From Ahaetulla prasina (Eukaryota; Chordata; Lepidosauria; Squamata; Colubridae), in contig NC_080546.1 of NCBI RefSeq assembly GCF_028640845.1, positions 53,145,409 through 53,209,408 of the forward strand: DNA of 64,000 bases, written 5' to 3'. Positions 47,295 to 58,784 of this stretch are shown one piece after another (the stretch's first letter is position 1; the number at the start of each line of letters is the position of its first letter). Position numbers and translations under genes: made by a program. Below the pieces are notes generated by a model. It was not told the origin of the DNA. It worked only from the letters and a program-made list of their open reading frames with translations, and did not search any database.

Positions 47295-48418
47295 TACGGT
47301 ATCTCAGGACCCCTCCACAATTGGATAACAGCTTTCCTGTCAAACAGACAACAAGAGGTCAAAATCGGCAATGCTCTATCAAATCCTGTTCCTGTTAAAA
47401 GTGGTGTTCCTCAAGGCAGCGTTCTTGGACCAACACTCTTCATATTATACATTAATGATCTCTGTGACCATATTAGAAGTAATTGTGTTCTCTTTGCTGA
47501 CGATGTCAAACTATTTAACACCACCAACAATACAGCTACCCTTCAAAAAGACCTTGACTTTGTATCTGAATGGTCTAAAACTTGGCAACTCCAAATCTCA
47601 ACCAGCAAATGCTCAGTCTTACATATTGGAAAAAAGAACCTAAACACTAAGTACAAGCTTGATGGATATTACCTTACAGATGACCCCCACCCTGTTAAAG
47701 ACCTTGGAGTTTTCGTATCAAATGATTTAAGTGCCAAAGCCCACTGCAACTACATTGCAAAAAAGACTTTAAGAGTTGTAAACCTAATCTTGCGTAGCTT
47801 CTTCTCCAAAAAACTACACTACTAACCAGAGCATATAAAACATTTGCTAGACCAATTCTCGAATATAGCTCAACTGTCTGGAACCCATACCACATTTCTG
47901 ACATCAATACAATTGAATGTGTCCAGAAATATTTTACAAGAAGAGTTCTCCACTCCTCTGTATACAACAAAATACTTTATGCCACCAGACTTGAAATCCT
48001 GGGTTTAGAAAATTTAGAACTACGCCGCCTACGGCATGACCTGAGTTTAACTCATAGAATCATCTATTACAATGTCCTTCCTGTTGAAGACTACTTCAGC
48101 TTCAATTGCAACAATACACGAGCACACAATAGATTCAAACTTAATGTTAACAGCTCCAATCTTGATTGCAGAAAATATGACTTCAGTAACAGAGTTGTTA
48201 ATACTTGGAATATACTACCTGACTCTGTGGTCTCTTCCCAAAATCCCCAAAGCTTCAACCAAAAACTGTCTACTATTGACCTCACCCCATTCCTAAGAGG
48301 TCTGCAAGGGGTGTGCATAAGAGCACAAGCGTGCCTACCGTTCCTGTCCTATTGTTTCCTTTCGTTAATATATGGAATAGGTTTACAGATTAAATCAGTT
48401 GCATACTTGTACTAAGGA
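47295..48418 (+). mobile_element. CR1-group LINE, 5'-truncated, one frameshift
   Basis: The frame from 47310 encodes PLHNWITAFLSNRQQEVK, GVPQGSVLGPTLFILYINDL, the catalytic LFADDVKLF (near 47494-47520), WQLQISTSKCSVLHIG and VKDLGVFVSNDLSAK. It breaks near 47820 by an indel, then continues in the next frame: LTRAYKTFARPILEYSSTVW, IECVQKYFTRRVLHSS, LELRRLRHDLSLTHRII, and a conserved C-terminus ending near 48330. The RT Asp pair is intact, so this copy is fairly young. The 3' half is paralogous to 50466-50872. Confidence 0.85.
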
Positions 48419-48739
48419 ATGGCCAGGAAAGGAATAGGATACAATCAAGTGCAATACGCTTGCAAATAACTTATAGGGCCCACAAGAGCACAAAATCCTA
48501 AAATAAAGGACCAAGCTGTTTCTCTAGAGAATTCTTTACATTCTCTAAATGTAGCCTAAAAAGTTAGGGAAGTCAAGATGACAATTCCTACAATTTCCAG
48601 ACCCTATGTTGGCTAAAACCACGAGGAATTATGTGGTATAGTCTGACTGAGGTTAAATCAAGAATATTCTTGGAGAACAGGATGTAAAGGTTACTGAACC
48701 AATTGTACCATTCAATTACATTTTAGTACATAAAAGTCT

Positions 48740-49036
48740 TAGTGCCTTCCCGTCTGCACCGCACAAACTTCCCTTGCGCTGCAACTTTCCTCCCCAAGTG
48801 GCCCGACAAGATCGGCGCAGCAATGCATTCTGGAAAATGTAGTCCGCGAGGACGCTTAGCCCTCCAGGATGTGCCGTTTGAGTATCCAAAGGAGGCGGGG
48901 CTTTCCAGTCGAACTCCGCCTTCCTTTCCCGCCAATTTTGATTCCCGTTTTGGCGCCAAGCTGCAAGGCGGGTTTCTCTGTTGGGAGGCGGACGCCGGTG
49001 GGACCGTAATTTGTTCCCGACGTGGATAAAGACGCG
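48740..49036 (+). promoter_or_regulatory. DCTD: DCTD promoter, GC-rich, no TATA box
   Basis: This CpG-rich stretch directly precedes the predicted ATG. Motifs seen: GCATTCTGGAAAATGTAGT (48825-48843), which on the reverse strand resembles the ZNF143/THAP11-type ACTACA...CCAGAATGC site; GGCGGGGC (Sp1-like, near 48894-48901); TTTCCCGCC (48925-48933, E2F-like) overlapping CCAAT (48932-48936); and the perfect palindrome TTGGCGCCAA (48950-48959, E2F-like). The layout fits a TATA-less housekeeping and S-phase promoter. E2F control fits a gene of dTTP synthesis, but binding is inference. No transcription start was determined. Confidence 0.65.
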
Positions 49037-49077
49037 ATGAACGCTGACGGTCAGCTGCAGACCAGCACCCCCAATGG
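49037..49077 (+). CDS. DCTD: DCTD exon 1 (coding part), dCMP deaminase
   Basis: ATG at 49037 is followed by 13 codons plus two bases (MNADGQLQTSTPN + GG), then the donor gtaggg. This short extension is not part of the conserved deaminase fold. Mammalian DCTD isoforms likewise have variable short N-terminal ends. The choice is supported by phase: GG joins the first G of exon 2 to give GGG TAT GCT TGT GAG ATG, with no stop, and by position directly downstream of a GC-rich promoter. Intron 1 (49078-54389) is 5.3 kb. An alternative start is the ATG at 54403 in exon 2, which would give the shorter, more standard form. The ATG choice needs transcript support. Confidence 0.7.
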
Positions 49078-50465
49078 GTAGGGGCACGGGTTGCGGATTC
49101 GCATAACTCTATTCTCTCCGTTTACACTCACTTGTGCATCCACCATGGCTACTTAGACCTATGCCTTTTCCCCGAATCCCCTCCACCCTTCTATACACGC
49201 TTGTATTTGCTTGGGCAATTGAATCGGATCCCTCAAAAGCTACTTAACGTACACACATACCCCGGGGAAACCATGTATTCCTTTCTCTGAAACTTTCTTT
49301 TTAATTTTCTCCTCTTGCCTCACTACTTTAATGAATTAAGCAGAAGCAGCCTCTTCACTATATTTTGTGCAGGTCCCTTTTGATTTTAGATGCCCGCAAT
49401 GCAGGAGACGGGAGAGAACCAGAAGTGTGCATTCATAAACACACTGAGGCACATGCGGATCCCAGGGTAACCTACCGTATTTTGTAGGCTCCCGTTTTTT
49501 CATTATTCGAGTTAAGAATGAACAAACCCCGCTGAATCCCAAGTTTGTGAAGTAAAAGAATATTGGGAGAAAGAAATAGTAAGAGCAAAGGGGGGGAAAA
49601 AAGTCCTGTGAGAAGTAAGCTTATTAATTGGTGGGCCTGGGAGAAGAAAGAATTGAATGGCATATGCTGGAGCTGGTATGGCTTGATGGCTGGCTGAAAC
49701 AATCTTTTTGTTTAACCGTAACATTTCATTGCAGAACTTAGGTTGAGATTCAAATACAAATTTTAAGCACTTGCTAAATGTATTTGGTGGTCTCATTGAG
49801 TGTTGTGGACAAAGTGATCTTTATTATATGGTTATAGAGTTCACAGACTATAAAGTAGTGTGTAATGTCTTGATTATTACTGAAAATTGAATTACAGAAG
49901 GATTTACGATCATTTAGAATTAGAATTTAGAACTAGAATTTAGAATGGGAGTATCTACTACTCCAACATAATACCACAAGCCTGAAAAATCAGTTCGCTA
50001 TTAGAGCACACAATGAAATGTTAACACCCAGAGACTTGTATTTAAGTAACTTGCATACAAGTATGGCTTCCTTTATGTCTGGAGGAAAATTACTTATCAT
50101 GCTTGTGTCTGCTTGGGAATGCAGTGCACAGACAGTTTTGTTGCTCTGCCTGGCAGGAAACCCTGACCAAAAGCAATACTTTATGCAGCCTGCTGTTGTC
50201 AAATCTAAAGAATTGTGGTTGTTTGCAACTTGGAGAAAAGGCATTTCCTTCAGTGGGTTAAATTGCTAGGGATTAAATATAAGATTAGTGTTAAATATTA
50301 TGTTGCTGGAGGTCTTTGATTTCTGAAATTTTCTTGTTCAATAACTTTTCAGAATTTCCTTTTTTCTAAAATTAGAATAATAAAAAAAATTAAAGCATCT
50401 TTTACAGATGTAGAATCAACTTCTTTTAGGTGTAGTACAGAAATGTAGTATAGAAATTAGTACAC

Positions 50466-50872
50466 AAAATCATCTGCTACAATGTCCTACCAGCCAATGA
50501 ATACTTCATCTTCAACCAAAACAATACAAGAGCACACAATAGATACAAACTCATAGTAAACCGATCCAAACTAGACTGCAGAAAATAAGACTTCAGTAAT
50601 AGAGTTGTCAATGCCTGGAATGCACTACCTGACTGTGGTTTCTTCCCCAAATCCCCAAAACTTTTACCTTAGACTGTCTATTGTAGACCTCACCCCACTC
50701 CTAAGAGGTCTGTAAGGGGTGTGCATAAGCGCACCAACGTGCCTACCATCCCTGTCGTAATGTTTTCTTTTATTCATACCCTTTACATGTGTTTATAATT
50801 ATGTTTACACTTGTATCTGTCATAAAATACATGCTTGACGAAAATAAATAAATAAAATAAAATAAATAAGCA
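50466..50872 (+). repeat. CR1-group LINE 3' fragment
   Basis: This is a paralogue of 48055-48360: ATCATCTGCTACAATGTCCT, GAGCACACAATAGAT, CCTAAGAGGTCTG, GTGTGCATAAG. It extends further to a 3' end, GCTTGACGAAAATAAATAAA with an (AATA)n tail. It is decayed (an in-frame TAA replaces TAT in the motif DCRKYDF). It supplies the 3' end missing or unclear in the 48-kb copy. Confidence 0.85.
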
Positions 50873-51177
50873 GTAGTAAAGAGTTGAAATTTACATAGGT
50901 TATGAGATACATGCATTTAACTAAACAAAGTTGAGCAAAATATATTGAATGCTTGCTTTCTGTACCTTTGTGGATTTCAAACACAAGTTTTCACGATTAT
51001 AAGAAAATGCTAGTTCTGATTTGCTCTGATCTAAACAAACAGAACAATGAGAAAGTGGGATGACAGTCCTAAAAATGAGATAAGAGTTCTTCTTCCACAT
51101 ATGCAAGCTCAGAATTTAACCTAACAGCTTTAAATGTATTCATATTGTTTTACTTTCAGTTTGAGTTTGGTCTAATG

Positions 51178-51299
51178 CAGGGCTGTCAAACTTGTGTCCT
51201 GCAGGCCAGATGAGTCATGCACTGGCCACACCCACGCCAGGTTTAGCAAAGGGGGAAAAGTACATTACGTCATGTGATGACGTGAATTTGACATCCTTG
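51178..51299. mobile_element. Short hAT-type MITE, 122 bp
   Basis: It starts CAGGGCTGTCAAACTTG and ends GAATTTGACATCCTTG. The flanks GTCTAATG and GTCTAGTC match at 6 of 8. Same family as 29592-29726. Confidence 0.75.
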
Positions 51300-51307
51300 G
51301 TCTAGTC

Positions 51308-51540
51308 ACTAGTGGTTAAGGCACCAGTTACGGAAGCGGGAGATTATGAGTTCAAGTCCTGCTTTGACCATAAAAGCCAAGCTTGGGTGACTTTGGACTA
51401 GTCATTTTCTGTCCAACATACTTCATAATTTACAGGGTTGTAATTGTGGGGAAAATGTGAGGAAGAAGGTATGGTATGTTGTTGTATGTTCTTGAGTTGT
51501 TTGTAAAAACAATAAAGGTAGGCTACAAACAGATACATAA
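51308..51540 (+). repeat. tRNA-derived SINE (Sauria-SINE-like)
   Basis: The head has TAGTGGTTAAGGCACCAG (box A region) and GAGTTCAAGTCC (box B). The body GGGTGACTTTGG, then ACAGGGTTGTAATTGTGGGG, and the end CAATAAAGGTAGGCTACAAA resemble Sauria-type SINEs. Degraded, not a tRNA gene. Confidence 0.6.
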
Positions 51541-52686
51541 TCTAAACTAATTTAACCTGAAATTGCATTGCTGAATGTTTATTTTATGAAACATTTGTAT
51601 CTTATGCTTCAAACTTAAAAAGGAAAGCAAGCTGATTTATGCAGTAATGAAAAAAGGATAGATTCTAAGAATTCTGCAAATCAGACTTGATCCTAAAAAG
51701 TAATCTTATGAAGATTTTAAACTTAAGAATTACTTAAATATGTTCTGGTGGGGAAATATGTTTTTTGAATCCAACCATTGTAAAATCTGAAATGCTCAAC
51801 TCATTACAACAATGACTGATTTAATGTCAAGATTAGGCTCACCTGAGTGTTTAAACTGATCCGCTATCATAAAATAATGAAGAAATGGCCTCATCTTGAC
51901 TAGCTTTTTATCTAAGTCCAATTTCTAGAGTGTATCTTACATCTTATTTTATGATAAAGTAATGATTGTTCTTCAGATGGGTTTCCCTAAGGAAAAAACA
52001 TTGAAAAGCAACATCGTTCTTCATTAGTGGAAGTATTTCTCTTAAGATCAGAAAAGATATTGCTTCACGAGAAAAATATGAGCTCGCTACAGATGTATGG
52101 CTTGTTGTTACACCGTGATAGGGTTCATATTACATATTAAACTCTAAAACCAGATTAACAAAAGATGCCTACATAACATACAAATAGAAGTTAGTATGTA
52201 ACAGAAGTATGATGGTCCAATTTAAACAATATACTAAGAAAGTGACTTGGTTTTACAGATACTGGACCACAAACTGGCCAACACCATTGTAGCATAGTCT
52301 ATCATGTTATGTGAACACATCTTCTTTTTCTGAACCAAATTTGGGGATACTTTTTTAGAAGGAGGCATTTGTACAGGACATATTGGAGATACTCTGCATC
52401 AAACTTCTCTGTATGATGTAAAACCTTCTTTTGGTTTTCAACTAATTTTTATAAAGTAACTGACAATGCCAAGCAGAAAGTGTTTAGGAAATGTTTGGAA
52501 TGCTTTCTGTATGCAGAGATTTAAGAAAAACTAACTAGATCCAAGGGCAGATGCACCATTTAAAGAACAGATTAATGTACGGTACTCAGCTTTTAATCAG
52601 AAGGCACTTCCCTTAGCAGTTGAGCCAGAATGGGAAGTGACACCACTTGTGTTTTTGAGAGGATGCTCTTAGGCCGTTTGGTGGGA

Positions 52687-52687
<1 letters not shown>

Positions 52688-52767
<80 letters not shown>
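52688..52767. repeat. (TCTA)n microsatellite = (TAGA)n on the minus strand, Bkm type
   Basis: About 19 uninterrupted TCTA units, the complement of the GATA array at 35098. Confidence 0.98.
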
Positions 52768-53071
52768 CTGTTGATTAGCTCCCAGAGTTTTTTATATAAT
52801 ATGGATGATCATATACATTTTCCAATACAGAAGTTTCTAGTAAATAAGCTTATGTTTGGGGACCAAAGCTTATGCTTGGGGAAAGCAGAGCTCACTTGTG
52901 CAGCAGGAAAAATCCATAATTATGTTGTATGCATCTTTCAATTTAATTGTAAGAATTGCTTATCATGTTCTTAAAAAACTTCAGTGACTGGTGCTCTCAA
53001 ATCAGGTTCAACTTCTGATTAGTGTGAGGACAAATGCTCACCATGTTAATCTATTTTTAGTATAGTCTTTA

Positions 53072-53095
53072 TATACTATACTATAGTATAGTATA
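53072..53095. repeat. Perfect 24-bp AT-rich palindrome
   Basis: Each arm is the complement of the other, centred between 53083 and 53084. It is made of TATAC/GTATA words and is probably simple-sequence derived. Confidence 0.8.
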
Positions 53096-54389
53096 GGCAT
53101 AAACAAAATATTACAAATATCTTAGGTGAAATAAAAGAATGCACTCCACAATCCTTGCAATTCAGTTTTGTAGGAACTTTTACATGTGTTTCTGCTTTCT
53201 AAAATGAAAAATCTATGTAGATGTTTTCTAAGGATCAGTAAATGAAAGAAGTATTAATATCGACATTGGAGAATGGATATAAATGCTGATGGATATAAAA
53301 TCTGCAAACTGAATTTTAGATACAAGGGTGAATGGCATCAAATGAGGTTGGCTTTCTGAGAGCTTCCATTAAGATGGGTTTTTAGAGAGTTGGAACAATA
53401 CAGCTGCTCACATTGTACAGTGCAGGCAGAATTTGAATCAGTATAAATATTTTCCTGGGTTTTTATGTCTGTAGAACATGAATAGCAAAATATTTTACAA
53501 ATCATAACCCACTTTCAACTCTCAGGAAACCTGTATTTATTTATCTAGAGAATTAGAAAATAGTGCACATGGATTATTCTCTTTGGAAGAATATAATGCT
53601 TTGAAAAATTGAGTTTATTTAAATGCTACTTTTTGGGGTCATTGTTCTATCTGCTTATTCATGTTTGCTAAAATGCAAAGTAAAAAAGGGGCCATTATTA
53701 GTCTCTACCACAAAAGCAGTCAAAATGGAACACTTGACTTCTGACATTGGATTATATGTTATCAACATGGCTTATGAGCAGTATAATTGAAAATCATTAT
53801 TAGCAGGCATTGACACTCTAAGAATATTCAGGAAAAAGCTATTTCATGTTCAGTGTTTATTTTTAGCTGTAACAAATGAAACTGCATCAGATGCTTGCTG
53901 TAAGAATAGCTGGCTGATGGTATCTTTATTCAAACAACTTAATGTCAGTAATGTTGGGGCAAGTAAGGTAACCTTTTCCATATTTTTCCAAAGAAGATAA
54001 TATTGAGGGATAGATAATAGTTAACATTGCATGACTTAAACACTATAAATTGCAGTTTTAAATGAGATAATTCAGTCTCCTTTTGGCCTTTTGGTCTGAA
54101 AAGAAATGTTTCAGTAATGTTATATCTGCCACTAGGCAGATATAAAACACCAATATTTCCAACTATTTAAAGTTTTTATTTGAGTCTGTAACCTTCAAGG
54201 TCAGATTCTGCTCTTTTAGTTGTACTTAATTAAAATCTGGTGCCATTCTGCTGTATGGCAATAATTGATTTATTTCTGCAGATTCAAACACTGAGGTCAA
54301 AGTGCTTCTTGTACAGGTTTTAATTTCTTTTAAAAAATCTTAGTTCATGCAAACCATAACCATTTATTGTCATTGTGTAATTTCTGTAG

Positions 54390-54501
54390 GTATGCTTGTG
54401 AGATGACCTGTAAAAAACGAGATGATTACTTGGAGTGGCCTGAATATTTCATGGCTGTAGCATTCTTGTCAGCACAAAGAAGCAAGGATCCAAATTCTCA
54501 G
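54390..54501 (+). CDS. DCTD: DCTD exon 2, dCMP deaminase
   Basis: The 112-nt exon has acceptor ...tttctgtag and donor gtaggaag. It encodes [20 protein letters not shown], then [17 protein letters not shown], ending in phase 0. This is the start of the deoxycytidylate deaminase fold and is almost identical to vertebrate DCTD ([20 protein letters not shown]). The enzyme hydrolyses dCMP to dUMP in the cytosol, supplying dUMP to thymidylate synthase, and is regulated by dCTP and dTTP. The residues here form the first helices. Zinc ligands lie in a later exon. Confidence 0.95.
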
Positions 54502-54639
54502 GTAGGAAGATGGTATTTGGGCAGACTAAGATAAGGCAATGAAGCTGAAGTCTTAGGCAAACTATCCTAATCACATTGAATTGAATTCATTTGAGTTTAT
54601 TTCTAGATAGACTAGATCTGTCTCCAAAACTTATAAGAC

Positions 54640-54890
54640 CTATCTTGAAAATAAGCCCTAGCATGTTTTATGTGTGTGCCTAATATAAGCCTTACCCCCA
54701 AAATAAGCCCTACTTAAGAGCCTGCGCAGCAAGCCACCCACCCATTCCATCTGGTTGTCAGTGCCGCGGCCACAAGATGAGTTGGGGAGGGTAGTGCTGC
54801 CCCATGTGCCCCCACAACCAGGCCATCCATACCCTGACACCTGCCTCACCGCAGTGACTCCACTCCAATTCTTGCAATAAGGTCTTAATT
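54640..54890. repeat. DCTD: Interspersed repeat with AAAATAAGCCCTA words, in DCTD intron 2
   Basis: AAAATAAGCCCTAGCATG, AATATAAGCCTTACCCCC and AAAATAAGCCCTACTTAA occur within 100 bp, followed by a GC-rich body. The words recur in many squamate repeats. Borders and family are uncertain. Intron 2 is 54502-55594. Confidence 0.4.
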
Positions 54891-55594
54891 TATGTGACTG
54901 TTATTAGCAATATTCTGATTTTTCTCCAGAAACCAGTACGATTTTGGAAATACTGATCAGATGTGCATTTAATAGTTTGATTTAGCACCTGCTAAAATTT
55001 TGCAGTTGTGTTTGCAATTGTAACTTATTGGCAGGCTTGAAAAGTCATCATATATTCAAAGCATTGTATACATGGATAAAAATCAAATAGGTTGTTTCTG
55101 TCTAGGAAGTTCTGCAGTTAAAGTACCAACTTTTAAGGCACATTGAGAAAACCTGAGCCTCTAATGCTAGAAGTGCATGAATGCAGGTAGGTGTGCTCCA
55201 GGTTCCATTGAGTAAACCATGTCATCTTAGGGAATCTAGGAAGTGCACCTACAGTGTTGTAGCTCTTTCTCTCCCATCCCTGCCGAGATTCATGTGACTC
55301 CCTATCTTTTGGAAATTGTTAAAGATCTGGTTGGTTGTTCTCCGGAGGCTGAGATAGGTGATTATGGAGCCATATATATTTATAGTTGGTCTGTAGTTCT
55401 TCAGGTTGGTTGTCGGCACCTATAAATAAATATAATATCATTTGGACTAATGTTGAGCCAGACATCATGGAATAGGGCAGCCTCAAAATTTGATATATCA
55501 ATTAATATTCCTGTGTTACTTGTACCCTTCTGAGCCATAGTCAATAGGTAAATGGATACAGGAGTGAAACAGTAAACTAGATGCTCTGTTTTAG

Positions 55595-55730
55595 GTTGGT
55601 GCTTGCATTGTGAATTCAGAAAACAAGATTGTTGGAATTGGATACAATGGGATGCCTAATGGATGCAGTGATGATCTTTTGCCTTGGACAAGAACAGCAG
55701 ATAATAAACTCAACACAAAATATCCCTATG
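55595..55730 (+). CDS. DCTD: DCTD exon 3, dCMP deaminase (last exon in the window)
   Basis: The 136-nt exon has acceptor ...ctctgttttag and donor gtaagg. It encodes [33 protein letters not shown], then [12 protein letters not shown], with one extra base for the next codon. This is the strand-turn region that leads into the catalytic HAE motif. The GYNGMP block contributes to nucleotide binding and allosteric contacts in DCTD-family enzymes. The residues LLPWTR and N in place of D (KLNTKYP) are ordinary variants. Codon use and conservation imply a functional gene, not a retrocopy, because introns are present. The remaining exons (HAE motif, PCxxC zinc-binding motif, C-terminus) must lie beyond 64000. 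Confidence 0.95.
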
Positions 55731-57340
55731 GTAAGGAATGTAATGATTAAATTAGGTCTTTATTTTTCCTGATGGAAGAACAAGGCAATACTATCGGAAG
55801 TGACTGTCACCTTTTAGGCAGGATCAAAATATTTTATTTTATAGCTCCTACATGGCAGGGATGAGAGTAACCTCCCAAACATTTCCTGTCTGTTTGTAAG
55901 CAGACTGCTATAAAACCTCTAAATTAAACTTTCTCCTTTCTCAATTTCTGTTGATTTTTTCCTTTCTTTTTCCTTCCTATAAGACTTCCATGGACACAGC
56001 AGAAGTCTCAGATAGTTGGGGCTGTCATTCTTACGCCTGGGTTTTACCAGAATAAGTACTCACCCAGGTAGCTTTTTCTCATTCTTGCCCAAAGGACCAT
56101 TTTTTTTACCTATTCAGGTAGTGGAATTATGGGGCTATCCTCAAGCAGCCGAGAGACCTGTGGAATAGGACATAATGTTCTTTTTGATTGACAGGGCCAC
56201 TTCAAACTGGACTAATGTAGATGTAGATAACATGTTTTCTCATTGAACTTTCCCCTTCCATGTTCAGTGCTTCCTCATCTGTGGGTCTCTGAAAAGTGAT
56301 CTTCCCCCACAATCAATCTGGCCTTAATGGCTGAGCATAGGGCAGTCACCATGCACAGTGATTTTTAGCTTAGGACCCAGTATATAATCCAAATCAGGCA
56401 CAGATGTTTTGGCAAGTTTTTAGATTTTGACTATGACCAAGTATAGTTACTTCTGCAGAAGGATGGACAGACATCTTGTATTCAGCCATGTCTGGCTTTT
56501 CATATATTCATATAGATACCCAAACAAGTTCTTTGTGCTAGGTAGTTGATAAGAGAAGCAAGGATTGGGAGTTATTTTCTCATAGGAGAATGCACTTGTA
56601 GAAAAAGAAGGGGTTGTTGAAGGCATTAGAAGTGGACTCCCAGAAAACAACTCTATGAATAGAACGAATTGTAATAGAAGAGGCCTAATGGCTGGCCCAA
56701 GCTAGACATGACAATTGAAGATTTGCTGTTTTAGTATAGAGAAATACTGGCTGATATATCTAAACTAACTGGAGTTATCATAAAGTTGGATGTTCTATCA
56801 GTCAGTCTGAAAGAGAAAGATGAGAGGCTAATATTTTATCCTTCCTTCATATCTACAATAGGATTTAAATAGATAACAAGTAATTCGATGCACTGAAAAT
56901 GTTATCTAGTTGGATAATGAAACGTCTGCAAGAAAATGCAGAAATGTCTGCAAACTCAGAAAACACTAAGGACCCTATAGTTCAACCCTGAACTACAAAT
57001 ATTCTCTCCTAAAGTAATTAGAAATCGCCATGTTCACATATATATTAGAACATCGCTACTGCTATCAAATATATGTAGTTGGAGAAGTGTTAGATTGATA
57101 TTAAACAGTAGTGACAAAAATATTCTCGCTGAAAGGCAGTTTAAAAAGTAAAGTAGTGGTGTTAGCAAGAATTGAGCATTGGATGCTAATTAATTTTTAA
57201 TTCTGCTTGTAGAATTAGAATGGGGGAAAACAAAATTAATACCAGCAGTTCTGATATGTTTCCATAATCAATGGGGGAAAAGAATCCAAAAGAACTGCTT
57301 TCGGTCTGTGTCCTAATGAAATCCTAGGTATCTGAAGGAA
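55731..57340 (+). other. DCTD: DCTD intron 3, proximal part, nothing recognised
   Basis: Non-coding. The minus-strand frame at 56447-56650 (67 codons) has no domain. Confidence 0.6.
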
Positions 57341-57344
57341 TACC

Positions 57345-57630
57345 CTATGACTGATGGCGAACTATGGTATGTGTGCCACAGGTGGCATGCAGAGCCCCCT
57401 CTGCAGGCACGCCAGCCATTGCTACAGCTTAGCTCCACCGCGCATGCCCGTGTGCCTCCCGCCGGCCAGTTGGTCTTCAGGTCTCTGCCGTGCATGCACC
57501 GAGCGGGGCACATGCGTGTGGGGGGGTGCAGGTTGGTGCAGGAGGCTTTCCAGGCCCAAAATGGGGTGCGGGGGGGCGTATCCCATTTTGGGCCTGGAAA
57601 GCCAAAATGGGGTGAGGGGTGGGGCACGTG
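57345..57630. repeat. GC-rich hAT-like repeat with a perfect 20-bp hairpin
   Basis: It starts TGATGGCGAACTATGG and contains GCCATTGC, GGCCAGTTGGTCTTCAGG, TCTCTGCCGTGCATGCACC. The same order occurs near 38270-38360. CTTTCCAGGCCCAAAATGGG at 57546-57565 is exactly inverted at 57582-57601 with a 16-nt loop. The open frames over it are GC artefacts. Confidence 0.65.
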
Positions 57631-58760
57631 CACCGGTGGGGGGTACCAAAAAGGTCACTGTCCTGTGACAAAACATTGGCAAAGAAGCAAAGAAAACAAC
57701 AAAAATAATAAAGTGTATGATCATCCTGTTAGTTCTCAGTGGTTTTTGTTATCTTGGAACAACAGAAGAGGCCCACATTCAATGTAACTACCTTCTACAA
57801 GGCAAAGATTACCCTACACTTACCATCTTTTTGCCATTTTCACTTGAGATTTTGTAGCCCAAGCTGACAGGTGAAATTCCTTTTTCTTCTGTTGATGGAT
57901 GGTTTATTATATTTTAGTGAAAACAACACTTTTTCTTTTTTGCTAAATACATCTAGTATCTTATCTTTTTTCCACTTCAATCTTGTGTAGTTCTTTCTGG
58001 TGTTCTTTGTCAATTCCTTAACTAGTCTGGAAATTGTTCTCTTCTTCTATCTGTGGAGCATAGAATAAAATACTTTCATCCTATCTACCTGAGCAAGAGG
58101 AAAAGTGGTCCAGCTATGAATATTCGCCATGGTAAGAAAAGGAACTGCATGGTAAGTCCAGTTTTCTGTTTTGTTGTTCTTAATTTCTTTGAGGGATTTT
58201 TGGTGATTTTTGTCCCATCTTTTCTATTATTTGGTGTATCTGACATTTAGATTTTTGGACTAAAATAATCTTACTACTATTCAGAGATAATGGCTTTGCC
58301 TCAATGTATGATGTGCATTCTGACCATCTAACCTTGATGTACTTGGATTTCCTATTGTATTGAGTGGTCTGTTACCCATGTGTCTGTTTCATACTTCTAT
58401 CAGAGTAATTTGAGATGCTAAGAATGTCTACTCAAGATTTGGGGAAAAAATCATGTTATAGCAAAAGTACACCATGTGAAGGGTGTCCTGGGAGGCATTC
58501 CCAATAATCTTAAAATCCAAGGTGAATATCCAATTCATCCTGGATGACCTTAATGTATAAATGAAAGCTCTACAGTATTTTGGATTCAATTCCAAAGATG
58601 TCATTCAAGTCTCCAAATCTTAAAATGAGTAGTGTATTTTCCTAAGGTTAGCTAGCAACTGTGGAAACATTCCAAAGCATGTTTCTGGAATTTAATCCAA
58701 ATTGATCTCTGGTATGATTGTTGTGATTCTGATTTGCTTTTTCTTTATTTCTAAAGGGCA
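57631..58760 (+). other. DCTD: DCTD intron 3, nothing recognised
   Basis: Non-coding AT-rich DNA. Confidence 0.5.
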
Positions 58761-58784
58761 TATTGTTTTATTTTGTTTGGTGGC

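Larger units (their letters stand above)
49078..54389 (+). other. DCTD: DCTD intron 1, 5.3 kb
   Basis: It begins gtagggg and ends ttctgtag. It contains a CR1-group relic, a hAT MITE, a Sauria-type SINE and a TCTA array, each listed. The rest (49080-50460 and about 52775-54380) shows no further recognisable feature. Confidence 0.8.

Noticed and set aside
47371..47643. 90-codon plus-strand frame
   Set aside because: Out-of-frame shadow of the CR1-group reverse transcriptase, whose true frame shows FADD and VPQGS motifs.
58053..58140. Candidate fourth DCTD exon around MNIRHGKKRN
   Set aside because: Does not encode the HAE zinc-site sequence expected next and has no matching acceptor and phase.
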